The position numbers were made by a program, and so were the translations under genes. From Limonium bicolor (taxonomy: Eukaryota > Streptophyta > Magnoliopsida > Caryophyllales > Plumbaginaceae), in assembly GCA_023374045.1 (NCBI GenBank), contig JAIOTZ010000272.1, positions 1 through 64,000 of the forward strand: a stretch of DNA of 64,000 nucleotides, read 5' to 3'. Numbering within the stretch: the first letter of the stretch is position 1; every line of letters begins with the position of its first letter. The notes beneath the pieces are model-generated. The model was not told the DNA's origin and made no database searches. It saw only the letters and a program-made list of their open reading frames with translations. Shown in pieces: positions 11,477 through 23,288 of the stretch.

Positions 11477-12589
11477 AAAAAAAAAATTATTATATGATTA
11501 TAATAATCATATGTATATGCCTATACACATATATGCATATATATGTAGTAATACACTGTAAATGAAGTAGTAAAGGTAAGAAAGTAAGTATATGAGTAGG
11601 AACCCAAATGTAAGAAATAACCAAGTAAATTGAGAGTATGAGAACATTAAGTGCACCGGGATAACGGGGTAAGTACGGGAGTAGTAATTATTTGCGTATC
11701 ATAAGAGTATGGTATTAATGAAAATATTGAAACATTATCAGTGGAACAAATGTGAACCAAGGAACAAGGGAACACACGGTAGAGCTAACTCCGGTGAAAG
11801 GTATGATTTCCTCATGCCCCGTATGCTAACCGAGTTACATTGATTTGTGTGCTGTATGCCGGCTAATCAAGACTAAAGCATGAAAACGGTTTATTGCCTT
11901 TCGTTGCATGTCTTGTTGTATGTTGATTGAGCTAACCCTTCTCGATTGATTGTGTGGCCTCGCTTAGTGCATAGACCGACTCATAGATGAGTCTTATTGT
12001 GTATAGACTCGTGGTAAGGGTCATGTGTGAACCAATGGAACCGTAGCAACGCACTAAACCAATGAACCAATAATCGATAGCGTAAATCAATGAGCTCACC
12101 AGAATGTGAGAGAGTGTACGGGAGTAATAACCTCCCGATAACGGTAGGAGAAACGAAACGAGTAACCCACAAACGAAAGTAGTGGAAGTATATAAGTAAC
12201 CTCTATTGGAGGAATTAATCTTGGTGCGAAACATGAACCATGAGAGTAGTAGAGAATGACGAGGGATCTCCAAACCCCTTAGCAATGAGTCGACCCATTA
12301 TGAGAGGACCCGACTGATGTGAGTAATGACCCGATCATGAGAGTATTCGATATGTTGGGGAAACCCTTAAATCTGAGGATACTAGACGGTGGTAATTCCC
12401 TAAGCTAACAGAGGTTATCGAGAGAGATACTTCTAGGCTAATCCATGAGATTGTATTATGCTCCGAGAGAAGAGTGCTGGGAATATGAGTAGTCCGGTAG
12501 TACGGACATTGAGTATTTGAGGAGCTAATCGTATAGCCCTCGTATTGTAGGTCCCGTGGCGAGTCTTGTGTATGACTCCGCCCAGAGGC

Positions 12590-12850
12590 CAAAGTATGGA
12601 GTAATGAGTATTGCGTACGTATGGGTAAAGTAATGAGTAATGAGTAAGAAGCGAGTATGAGTATGTAGCGAGTATCAAGTATTGAGTATGTAAGAGTAAG
12701 TAAGGAGTATTGAGTAATGAGTATGTATAAGTGTAGTAACGAGTATGGAGTAAGATATGTGTACGGTGTCGAACATGGAGTGTTGAGTATGTAGGAGTAA
12801 GGAGTAGATATGAGTGGTGTAGTGAATATCGAATATAGCACGAAGAGTAA
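12590..12850 (+). repeat. GAGTA-rich low-complexity tract
   Basis: Irregular reiteration of GAGTA, ATGAGTA and GTATGAGTA. It gives rise to reverse-strand reading frames rich in Ser, Tyr, Leu and Thr that are not genes. Confidence 0.8.
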
Positions 12851-13489
12851 TGAATGAATAACGAATACGAGTGGTTGACCATCAAACTGTCTTCCTTAGT
12901 AAGTATTGAATTTGTATGTGCATGTAAGTATTTTCATTGTATTGTTGTAGCATGAGTATGTATGTAAGCATGTAAATGAACTCCATGTATATTCGACCCA
13001 AAGTAGTCGATGTACCGCGGTTAGCACGCGGTATATGCGGAAGTCATGTTCAGCGTAAGCTGACCCCCTCGGGGGACCCTTTTTTTAGTGTGCAGGTACC
13101 CGAAGCTAATCACCGTTCGAGAGAGTAGGACGGGGACTGCTACGTAAGCATGGGTAGTTGTATAGTAGAGATTGGTACTTGTATCGTAATGCGAAATTGG
13201 AAGTTTAAACTGTATCAGTAATTTAAGGATTGTAGTATACTCGGTATAGTATCGTGTTGGAGTTGTATATGTATTATGGTTGAGTATGCAAAGGAATTTG
13301 TTGTATTGTGTAGAGCACTCGGTATGTTCATTTTCATCAGACCGATAGTATGTAGTATTGTAACTCGCCTTGTTAGTCACGTGGGTGACTAACGGCATTG
13401 TACACCCGCCGTTGTGTATGGAGTATCCGCTGCGAAGGTAAGTATTTGTACAGTAATGACGGTATTAGCGGTAGGGGTGTTACAAAAAG

Positions 13490-13514
13490 TGGTATCAGAG
13501 CGAAGTATCGCTCT
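13490..13514 (+). promoter_or_regulatory. Primer-binding site of element A, with overlapping hairpin
   Basis: TGGTATCAGAGC at 13490-13501, five bases after the LTR end, is the classic plant initiator tRNA-Met primer site. It runs into a perfect hairpin at 13497-13514: arms AGAGCGA and TCGCTCT around loop AGTA. Confidence 0.9.
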
Positions 13515-16500
13515 GATGGATGAAATACCGAGTTTAGGTAAATACCGAGTTAGGAAGTAGAACTTAGGGCTAAGGGTTGAGTGCTAGTGTGTGAGGACGC
13601 TAGATAGGAACTTCCGGTGAACCGGACCTACAACAACCATACCCCGCCCTCCGCAACCCCGTATTAAGTTGGAGAATAACGCCAGAGAGATGGAAAGACC
13701 TCTCACACTCGGGTAACACCCGATCTGGCAGTTGCAAGTAAACCTTATTAGAAAAGAACCTGTCATACGGTTGAGTCCAAGAACTGGAAGTCCCGAAGAC
13801 GGTTCCCGTTGGATGACGATGACCGCACTTAATGGCGGAATAATGGAGATCCTAAACACAAGGATGATGGAATTTATGGCACCATGGGGCGACATGCTTC
13901 GCAGTCGCGAGAACCATGTGTAGCCAGCAAGGAGAGAAGCACAGTCGTGCAATGAAGCAAGGAAAATGGAGTAACAAGCCGAGACAAGAGAGTCTACGGA
14001 CCGTAATCTTTGATGATACCAACAACGGTATACAAACCGACTAAGGAATTAGTCGAGGTTGGATTAACACCAAACCTACATGCCAAGAGCGTAATAACCA
14101 AACAACATAGTTCAGATAACTATGAAAGAAATCATAACACATACACCTATAGGACCACAACCTGGTTCCTAAGGATAAGTCAAGTCTCGTTAACCACACT
14201 GAAGGTGTGAGCACCCGGATGGACGACAATCATGTCAAGTATACTGAGAAGCGACTCAGGAATCGATCACCAAGATCAAAAGATCAAAGAAAGATCTAAT
14301 AAGACCACCAATATGGATGGAAACGATACCGTAACCGGTATACGTTAACTGAAAAACAACCTACCCGCGCACTTGCCTAGGGCAAGTGCAGCAACTACAG
14401 ACGGTTGGAATACTTTTAACAACCGCAATACTTACTACAAGTACCGCTATGACGAATGGAGCAAATAGGATCACCAATCCTAAGTATTTAAATAATGAAC
14501 CTCGGAAGGCCTAACGGCCCGACCATTGTATTAAGAACATACCAATCAGCGAGAAGCTGACTTGGTCAAGACCTCAGACATGGCAACACCATGAAAATTC
14601 TTTTCACACCAAGTTATTTCAAAACCCAATTTTTCTTCAAAGCACCACTTTCTTTTAAACCTTGGATTTTAAAACCAAACAGACGGAATTACGGTGAGTA
14701 TCATAGAATGATACAAGAGGAGTGACAATAGAATACTTCACCTAGGCGTGTGACGGACACTACGAGTGTACCCAAATACGGGATGTGGGACAACCGCACT
14801 CCGAAGGAGCTTGCGGGCCTGACACGTAGTTAGGTAAGTGGTAACGTGCCAAGACGGTACCCCACGTATGTATACATGTAGTGTACGAAACACGGGAAGT
14901 AGTCAACTCCGTTCTACGGACCATAAGTAAATTCAAAACAGAACAACCGGGTACTTCAAACGAACAAAGGAACTAAGACAAGCTTACAAGCTAAGGAGTC
15001 AAGAACCTACTGCAGGAAGATGATTAAGAGTTAAAAGTGCGAGGAGCACTAGCAACTGAATAAAGACATTGGACATGTCTTGAATATATTAAAGTAAAAC
15101 ATGATGACTGGAAGGAATACCTAGTCTAAACACAGTAAGGCAAATGCCTAACATTAACACATCAGTGTTAAATGAATGGGATGAGATTCCCAGAACAACT
15201 ACCACAAACACACAGGGTGATGTGGCAAGGTACCGGAAATACCATTCATCGCCGGAAGGAATATCAAATCCGTTATAACATAAGACAAAACACCAGTGAT
15301 CTACCCTAAAGAACGGGAGACACTATAACCCTCAACGGATAACTCAGATCCAGAACCGCAAGGTGGGATAACAAACTGAACATACTAATAAATGTCAGCC
15401 AGATGCTACCATATAATCGGTAATACCCAGGAGCAATCCATAAAGGGTAGCAAGTCAACACAGTTGAACGAGATGTCGTGGTAAAAACACCACAATCTGA
15501 ACGAGCAACCGGTTAGAACACCGACGGGATCCCACTTGATAGGGAATACCCAAATTAATAAATGGTATCAATCAATACCAGGATACAAAAGGGCCTCCAA
15601 TGAACGGAAGCGTGATGCGACGATCTTATCATGGAGCCCAGTATCACCTTAAGCCATTCTTTGGCATGTGGAGAAGTAACCACTTTGGAACAGCCTATGA
15701 TGAGCAGAGCTCTAGGCAATATGGCTAATATGCTATGAAACTATTACATTACAGAGTTCAACGGTTACAAACCAGTGGTGGACCACGTGGAAAGTGGTCA
15801 AGGAAGACACCAATAAAGTTTAATGATCAACAAGCAAATATACCCCTCATAAATATGAGACCGCAGGAGCGGTGAACACATGGATCCCAAGAAGGGGATA
15901 CCATCAGTAACTGTTGGGAAATATATTCCTTTCAGAACTACTAACGTAGTCAGGCTTGAGCATATATTTCTTGCCAAGCGATGTGAAATAAGTTTCAACA
16001 GCAACTGTTGACAACCGAGGAATAACCGGTTAATAAAACCAATGATGCTCAGGGAGCTCAGAAAAATAAAGGAATACCATATTCGGTATTGCCAAATACA
16101 TGGGAAACCATTGTATAAATGCATGAGCTGAAACTAGCAACAGTGGATGCCATGTAAACAAATACTGTGGAATCAGTAAGAACATGGTGCGCAGCAGGCG
16201 ACCAATGTATGCGAATAATCACCCAGTACTATGAAGTTTGTAATACAAATGGTAGACAGACCGGGCAACAAGCCAGAAGTCTGTACCAAATGATGAAGCA
16301 CCACCTGAAAGAGTAACGATCAGTCCTATTGCGATCTCATAAGGGAGTTACTGCCAAGGGTTCACGCCTCTGCACTCTGTAGGACTGAGTGTTTTGGTAT
16401 TGCACTTGTGTAGTTAATGATCTAGTGGGAAAGCTAGGAGTATGGAAATGTAAGTAGTAGTCAAATCTTCCTTTCAACAGTAAACATGGCATAAGCCAGC

Positions 16501-17266
16501 TAAGCAAAAGCGTAGAAACAAACCGTGCGGCCTAAGGCCAAAGAAGCACGAAGAGTGTGAAACACACCAACAATCACAAGATGTGAATTCCATTGGAATA
16601 AAAGCGGAAGCAGACTCAAGAAAGTCACAAGAGCCGACGCATGGAAAATGCAAGGTCATACAAGTAAAGAACACTTGTAATGAACCAGAGAAACTGGTGT
16701 AATTTAGAAGCTGCTAACAACAGAGGAAGCACTACAACTAAGTAGTGACTTAGCCTCACCCGACAATAAGTCGGAAAAACCAAGTGAATGATCACTACAA
16801 ACACAACATGTATATACACTGCCAGAGAGCTGGTTGTGAATCTAAAACTCATCGAGTTCGAGCATGGTAAGAGAACACCACATTTGGCCAATAAACCTTA
16901 TTCTCACAATAAGAGGGATAAAAGGTGATGCGTAACACGTTCAAGATAACAAGAAGGGCGAATAACCCAAGTTATCAGGGTCGCGCAGCAGAAGCTAGTG
17001 GGCCCAGAATTCTAAGCGAAATACACCTAGTGAATAAAAGGCTAATCACCAATGCCTCAAAGCCACTTAGGCTAGAACCGAACCGGTTAAGAGTTGAATA
17101 ACTCCGATGAAAATTCTTGATGCAGGGACTAACCGATAGTACGGTTAAGACCCGTTGATCAAGGAACATTGTATAATAGACCGCATGGAACTGAACCACT
17201 CCATGACGGCTGAATGCCTTCGACCAATGTCCAATGTTGACACATGGTAGATTACGTGGGCGTAAT

Positions 17267-17286
17267 CCCTTTTAAGGGGGGTAGAG
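17267..17286 (+). promoter_or_regulatory. Upstream polypurine motif in element A
   Basis: CCTTTTAAGGGGGGTAGAGC, about 1.4 kb before the 3' LTR. The same motif follows the pol stop codon in elements 1 and 2, which suggests that A descends from a coding element whose pol ended about here (inference). Confidence 0.6.
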
Positions 17287-17512
17287 CGAAAACCGCGAAA
17301 TGTATGTTTTACGTGATAGGTGCGTAAACTACAATGCGCATAGCGCAAGAGAATTCGTTTTGATGGTTGATACTTATGTTACATAAACATTTGTATTCAC
17401 TCATCGTGTAATTGTAGTTATTGGAGAATAAGTATAGAAAGGAGTAGAGAAACTCCAGGGGAATGAGACCCCTTGGTAATAGTATGAAGAATGAGTATGT
17501 ATGGGAGACTTG

Positions 17513-17625
17513 AGGAGTATAAATCGGTACGGAACCGATGTATGTAATGAGTATAAATCGGTATACAACCGATGCATGTAATGAGTATGAATCGGTGTAC
17601 AACCGATGTATTTTATGAGTATAAA
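17513..17625 (+). repeat. Palindromic array in element A internal region, 34-bp period
   Basis: Three units of about 34 bp, each with AATCGGT...ACCGAT (arms ATCGGT/ACCGAT) separated by ATGTAATGAGTAT-like linkers; a fourth unit is degenerate. Hairpin-forming, like the LTR arrays but with different arms. Confidence 0.75.
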
Positions 17626-17839
17626 TTGGAGTATAGCAAATTAATGGGATATTATACCCTTGATTCTTAAGTATAGCAGTTGGAGAAGATGTAGCAATAA
17701 TGATGAAATGATTAGTAAGTAAGTAAGTGAATCATATAATTGGAAAATGTATGTGTATGATTATGAGTAGCAAGATTAAAAAGATAGAAAACGAAATAAT
17801 GTTTGACGAGCTGTCTGTTTGTATTGAGGTGGGAAGTGG

Positions 17840-17960
17840 AACTTGATTTGCTAGCGATCAAGGGAAGCCGAACACAAATTGGGGTGGAAGGATAATTCAA
17901 CACCAATGCTGATCACATTGTGGTTGAAGGACTCTGGAAGCTCCCTAAGTGGTCACAACA
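17840..17960 (+). ncRNA. Conserved two-hairpin module of non-autonomous elements (copy in A)
   Basis: Hairpin 1: arms CTTGAT (17842-17847) and ATCAAG (17857-17862). Hairpin 2: outer arms TTCAAC/GTTGAA (17896-17901, 17923-17928) and inner arms CAATG/CATTG (17904-17908, 17916-17920) around CTGATCA. The stretch between, AACACAAATTGGGGTGGAAG, is strongly conserved with elements F (42449-42536) and G (62299-62386). Inner-stem bases differ between copies but still mostly pair. Candidate RNA structure, for example for packaging or dimerisation; function is unknown. Confidence 0.6.
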
Positions 17961-18673
17961 AAATGACACTAGTAATAGGTATAATCATCATAAATGAATA
18001 TTGGGAGATGTATGCAAGTTTTCAAAATGAATTTCCAAAACTAATTTGGTACAACGTTTTCCACAAACTTGAGAATGAGGATCGGTTTAAAACCGCTCCC
18101 ACGGGCGCTAGTGGATCTTCCATGCCTAGGCACGGGTATCCGGTCGAAACCATAGGAGGAGAAGCTAGTTTTGAGTCGGTGGGAGTGTTGATTAGTTTTG
18201 AAACCACTACACCGATGGTACGGTAACAGTGTGTGTTTTGTATTTTTCCAAAGGCACTGGGGCGGTGTAGTCCCGAGTAAGTATGAGTAAGTATGAGTAA
18301 AGTATGAGTAAGTAAGTATGAGTAAGTGCCTGAGGATCTCTATATGTGCAAATGAATTTGATCTGAACCAAAGGACCGTGGCCAGAAAGCGTAAGTGCCA
18401 TTAGTCATGACGGCCGTGAACCAGAAAGCGTAAGTGTTCAAACGTGACCGGTACCTGAGGGATCGCTTGACATGGGAGAGGATGGTACCTCATTTATCTG
18501 CGGACGGACCCCATGGAGAGCTCGTAACGTATATTTTGATTGCTATGCATGCAGTGACATGCTGTTTGGATGCGTAGTATGCATCATGTCAGACATTTGG
18601 AGTTTGACAAGTTATATGTAGAGGTCATAACCTTAGCATAGAGTATATGTACGAGTAACAGTATTAGATTCAC

Positions 18674-18709
18674 CAACTTTGAGGGCAAAGTTCTTTAAGG
18701 GGGGTAGAT
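18674..18709 (+). promoter_or_regulatory. 3' polypurine tract of element A with adjacent hairpin
   Basis: Hairpin arms AACTTTG (18675-18681) and CAAAGTT (18686-18692) directly precede CTTTAAGGGGGGTAGAT, which ends at the LTR start. The purine run is the expected plus-strand primer. Confidence 0.85.
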
Positions 18710-21700
18710 TGAAATACCCCGAACTTAAATATGGTGATTATATTCTAATATAGTATTTAAGGCCTAATAGTGCCTAAGTAATTTTGGTAAAGAAAATAAA
18801 TCCAAAAGAAATGAGAAAAACGCTTAGAAAGCGGAAAACGCTAAAACGAGCGTTAAATAACCATAGGAGGTACGAGACCTCGGTTATAGTATCGTAAGGA
18901 TTCCTAAGGCTTATTTATGCCTAATGAGTATACGGGAATGATTCCCGAAGAAAACGGATCCAAAATAAGATTAAAACGCTAATAGAGCTTAGCGCACGTT
19001 TTTCGAGGAAACCCGAAAACGTGATCTTAAGTGGTCAAACAGACCCGTAAAAATTATAATCATTAAATAATAATTATTAAGCATTTATGGAAGCTTAATA
19101 GCCGATGAAAATAAAGAAATGAGAAAATTCCGGAAAACGGGCCCGGTTAGTGAATAGTATCAAAACCGGGAAAAGTAACGAGCGTTTTCTGTAAAAGACG
19201 AAAACCTCCCGCTAGCTAGTAATACAGTGAGGGCCGGTTTTAACAGATAAATAAACCCCTCTCACACACACACACTAGCTAAATAAATAATGAGTCAAAA
19301 AGCCAAAGTGAATAAAAGGACAAAAGCACCCCCCCACCCTCTTCTCTCCTCTCTCTCCTCTCTTTCTTCTCTCTCTCTCTCCTCTCCCTTCCTTCTCTTC
19401 CCCATCGAGCTCTCCCTCTCTCTCTTCTGGGTGGCGATTTTTGAAGCCCCAAAGGAAGCAACAATGGCTTCCTCTTCTTTCTCCCTCTGCTCCATCCACA
19501 TGTGAGCTCCAAATCAAAAACAAAATACATATTTGAATCCCCTCATCCTCCTCTACATTTCTATCTTTTCAAAATTCGAAAAGGATGAGTTTCATCTCCA
19601 TGGGTTTTCCCCATTTGAAGAGAAAAGCACACACCATTGTGAAGCTTGGAGTCTCCTCTTTCCAACAAGGTAAAAATCTCCATAAAGACCTCACTTTCTC
19701 CATTTCCTTGGGTTGGCCGATTTGCCTCTCCTTCTTACTTGTTTTTCCTCTTGTTTTGGAGCTTTGCTTCAACCCTCCAATGTGATGAGAACACCTTCTT
19801 GAACCAAGGGCTAAAACCCCTCCTAAAGCACTCCAAAGGTAAACCCTAGAATTTGTATTTTTAACCCTTCAATGAATTAGTGTTAATATGAGAGTTAGTA
19901 GATTAATTATGCTCTCTTTGTGTAATTTGGGTGTTGGGATGGAGTTTGGTAAATCCATCCCCATAAAACCGATTTGGACAAGAAAGAGAACAAGAGGAGG
20001 GGTGGAAAAGAAAGAAGGAAAATAAAAGCTCAAGGTAAGAGTTCTCTCCTAATGTAAATTTTATTGCATTAGTGTAATGGGAATGGGTAATATTTAATGA
20101 CCCAAAACCTTGTACTAGTATGAGAATTATGAAGTTGGAGTATTTAAAAAGCAAGTATGTGGATTGTAGGCCTTAGAGCCAAATATTGTATATGAGTAAT
20201 TGTATTGTGGATTAAGGAAATATTGGTTGTATTGGGACTTTGTATGTGTGCTGGTAGAACCTTGTGGTTTGGCTAGAATAGGGATAAAACTGATGAGAGA
20301 AGATGTGTTGTGGAGAAGTAAGAATTATAGGTGAGCTATGGCAAAATTTTGGTAGGAATTGTGCATTAAGGAATGACTTGGTGAATGGGAGAACCAAGGT
20401 ATGTATGGGGATAGAAGGATGTTTAGAAGCCATGGAAAGATGATAGTAGTATGTGGAGTTAAGCTACAAAATCTGTAGCAAGGGAGGCATCAAAATGTAT
20501 TGTGAACTAGGAAGAATCTAATGTGCAGAATTTGGTAAAGGAGTGTTGGAACTTGGGTATAGAAAGTGTATTGACTTGGAAATGAATTGGTATGGTAAGT
20601 AGAGGTATTTAGAATGCTAGGAAGGCATTGATTGAGAGAGTATTGGATGTGAGGATTGAGTCATAAAATCTGTAGCATAAGTGCACCAAAAACTGTTACA
20701 AGTGTTGGAGGAAGTGAGAAAAATTGTTATATGGATTTAGAAATGGGTAAGGTATTTGGGGGATGAACCAAGGCAATTTTGAGGGCCTAAGTAGTGTTAA
20801 AATATGTGGGGAAGTAATGGTAAAGATTGGAGAAGAAATGGTAAAGAAGGAACTGAAAACAGAATTTAGAATTGAAGTACTGGGCCGGACCGGACTTGCG
20901 AACCGGACTTGCAAGTCCGGTCGGGCCAGAAAATTCCCCCCCGTCTGTAACCTACTGGAATGGACCGGACTTGCGACCGGACTTGCAAGTCGGTCGGCCA
21001 GAAAAATTCCGCGACAGTAAGCTACTGGAATCGACCGGACTTGCGACCGGACTTGCAAGTCCGGTCGAGACAGAAAAATTCCGCGACAGTAAGCTACTGG
21101 AATCGACCGGACTTGCAAGGTCGGTCGCAAGTCCGGTCGAGTCAAAAAAAAAAAAAAAATTTATTATATGATTATAATAATCATATGTATATGCCTATAC
21201 ACATATATGCATATATATGTAGTAATACACTGTAAATGAAGTAGTAAAGGTAAGAAAGTAAGTATATGAGTAGGAACCCAAATGTAAGAAATAACCAAGT
21301 AAATTGAGAGTATGAGAACATTAAGTGCACCGGGATAACGGGGTAAGTACGAGGTAGTAGTAATTATTGCGTATCATAAGAGTATGGTATTAATGAAAAT
21401 ATTGAAACATTATCAGTGGAACAAATGTGAACCAAGGAACAAGGGAACACACGGTAGAGCTAACTCCGGTGAAAGGTATGATTTCCTCATGCCCCGTATG
21501 CTAACCGAGTTACATTGATTTGTGTGCTGTATGCCGGCTAATCAAGACTAAAGCATGAAAACGGTTTATTGCCTTTCGTTGCATGTCTTGCTGTATGTTG
21601 ATTGAGCTAACCCTTCTTGATTGATTGTGTGGCCTCGCTTAGTGCATAGACCGACTCATAGATGAGTCTTATTGTGTATAGACTCGTGGTAAGGGTCATG

Positions 21701-23156
21701 TGTGAACCAATGGAACCGTAGCAACGCACTAAACCAATGAACCAATAATCGATAGCGTAAATCAATGAGCTCACCAGAATGTGAGAGAGTGTACGGGAGT
21801 AATAACCTCCCGATAACGGTAGGAGAAACGAAACGAGTAACCCACAAACGAAAGGTAGTGGAAGTATATAAGTAACCTCTATTGGAGGAATTAATCTTGG
21901 TGCGAAACATGAACCATGAGAGTAGTAGAGAATGACGAGGGATCTCCAAACCCCTTAGCAATGAGTCGACCCATTATGAGAGGACCCGACTGTGAGTAAT
22001 GACCCGATCATGAGAGTATTCGATATGGGGAAACCCTTAAATCTGAGGATACTAGACGGTGGTAATTCCCTAAGCTAACAGAGGTTATCGAGAGAGATAC
22101 TTCTAGGCTAATCCATGAGATTGTATTATGCTCCGAGAGAAGAGTGCTGGGAATATGAGTAGTCCGGTAGTACGGACATTGAGTATTTGAGGAGCTAATC
22201 GTATAGCCCTCGTATTGTAGGTCCCGTGGCGAGTCTTGTGTATGACTCCGCCCAGAGGCCAAAGTATGGAGTAATGAGTATTGCGTACGTATGGGTAAAG
22301 TAATGAGTAATGAGTAAGAAGCGAGTATGAGTATGTAGCGAGTATCAAGTATTGAGTATGTAAGAGTAAGTAAGGAGTATTGAGTAATGAGTATGTATAA
22401 GTGTAGTAACGAGTATGGAGTAAGATATGTGTACGAGTAAGGTATCGAACATGGAGTGTTGAGTATGTAGGAGTAAGGAGTAGGTATGAGTGGTGTAGTG
22501 AATATCGAATATAGCACGAAGAGTAATGAATGAATAACGAATACGAGTGGTTGACCATCAAACTGTCTTCCTTAGTAAGTATTGAATTTGTATGTGCATG
22601 TAAGTATTTTCATTGTATTGTAGCATGAGTATGTATGTAAGCATGTAAATGAACTCCATGTATATTCGACCCAAAGTAGTCGATGTACCGCGGTTAGCAC
22701 GCGGTATATGCGGAAGTCATGTTCAGCGTAAGCTGACCCCCTCGGGGGACCCTTTTTTAGTGTGCAGGTACCCGAAGCTAATCACCGTTCGAGAGAGTAG
22801 GACGGGGACTGCTACGTAAGCATGGGTAGTTGTATAGTAGAGATTGGTACTTGTATCGTAATGCGAAATTGGAAGTTTAAACTGTATCAGTAATTTAAGG
22901 ATTATAGTATACTCGGTATAGTATCGTGTTGGAGTTGTATATGTATTATGGTTGAGTATGTAAAGGAATTTGTTGTATTGTGTAGAGCACTCGGTATGTT
23001 CATTTTCATCAGACCGATAGTATGTAGTATTGTAACTCGCCTTGTTAGTCACGTGGGTGACTAACGGCATTGTACACCCGCCGTTGTGTATGGAGTATCC
23101 GCTGCGAAGGTAAGTATTTGTACAGTAATGACGGTATTAGCGGTAGGGGTGTTACA
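18710..23156 (+). repeat. 3' LTR of element A (4447 bp)
   Basis: Same landmarks as the 5' LTR: TGAAATACCCCGAAC start, array at 20890-21142, GAGTA-rich tract at 22265-22520, CCCCCTCGGGGG at 22737-22748, GGGGTGTTACA end. Differences from the 5' copy are mostly one- to three-base indels (for example AAGGGCC against AAGGCC, and a 3-base loss near 18742), with few substitutions. It is followed directly by the E repeat, beginning mid-unit. Confidence 0.9.
20882..21143 (+). repeat. Palindromic minisatellite of element A 3' LTR, 4 units
   Basis: Units begin at about 20890, 20965, 21035 and 21107, nearly identical to the 5' LTR array (GACCGGACTTGC...AAGTCCGGTC), with small indels in the first two units. 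Confidence 0.9.
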
Positions 23157-23288
23157 CCAATATACAAGATGTAGATCTTGATTAAGTTAAGGGAAAGACT
23201 TAATCATAATGGGTTATCTAGTAGGTATTGTTTAAATACATAATCTTTACATTGTGAGATAATAGTATAGTATTCTGAGATCAGTCCA
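23157..23288 (+). repeat. E repeat, copy 1, first segment
   Basis: Begins CCAATATACAAGATGTAGAT and matches 35458 onwards. It is cut by solo LTR C at the TSD GTCCA (23284-23288); the repeat resumes at 30976. Confidence 0.8.

Larger units (their letters stand above)
9025..13484 (+). repeat. 5' LTR of element A (4460 bp)
   Basis: Begins TGAAATACCCCGAAC, ends GGGGTGTTACA. Landmarks: a CA and CT-rich tract at 9580-9740 that looks like the leader after a transcription start; AAGGTAA-type splice donors near 9983, 10158 and 10353; the palindromic array at 11221-11475; a GAGTA-rich stretch at 12590-12850; GC hairpin CCCCCTCGGGGG at 13064-13075, a T-run and TGTGCAG at 13089-13095; TCCGCTGCGA at 13428. 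No protein frame is credible; long reverse-strand frames at 12335-12885 are GAGTA low complexity. Confidence 0.9.
13485..18709 (+). other. Internal region of element A without recognisable protein
   Basis: 5.2 kb between the LTRs. The longest forward frames (63-66 aa near 13732 and 14010; 115 aa at 17879) show no motif I recognise. No RT, integrase, protease or gag signature was found in either strand. Items seen: a 110-bp stretch near 16355-16480 shared with the E repeat; a polypurine motif at 17269-17286 far upstream of the LTR; a palindromic array at 17513-17625; a two-hairpin module at 17840-17960; GTATGAGTAA repeats at 18270-18330; a duplicated 16-mer CCAGAAAGCGTAAGTG at about 18383 and 18421. 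Best read as a non-coding internal domain. Confidence 0.7.
9025..23156 (+). mobile_element. Element A: non-autonomous LARD-like LTR retrotransposon (14.1 kb)
   Basis: Two long LTRs (9025-13484 and 18710-23156) in the same orientation flank a 5.2-kb internal region. A primer site for initiator tRNA-Met and a polypurine tract mark it as a retrotransposon. The internal region shows no gag, protease, RT or integrase motif, which fits a large retrotransposon derivative dependent on enzymes of a partner, plausibly a chromovirus such as element 2 with the same LTR termini and primer site (inference). The LTRs are nearly identical by eye, so insertion was recent. The five bases outside each end (ATACC and CCAAT) do not match, so the copy is rearranged, recombined or misassembled at one end. 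Confidence 0.85.

Noticed and set aside
11203..11565. Overlapping plus and minus frames of 64-120 aa across the palindromic arrays (also 20696-21235, 26228-26693, 44762-45150)
   Set aside because: Frames open on both strands simply because 71-73-bp units lack stops; composition reflects the repeat.
12335..12885. Long reverse-strand open frames (150-168 aa) in both LTRs of element A
   Set aside because: They consist of Ser/Tyr/Leu/Thr repeats from the reverse of GAGTA-rich low-complexity DNA, with no domain and no initiation context.
13064..13090. GC hairpin followed by T-run as a bacterial intrinsic terminator
   Set aside because: The context is a plant LTR; the motif is reported as an LTR landmark instead.
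13732..13923. 63-aa forward frame near the 5' end of element A internal region as a Gag remnant
   Set aside because: No Gag motif or basic nucleic-acid-binding tail; length is within chance.
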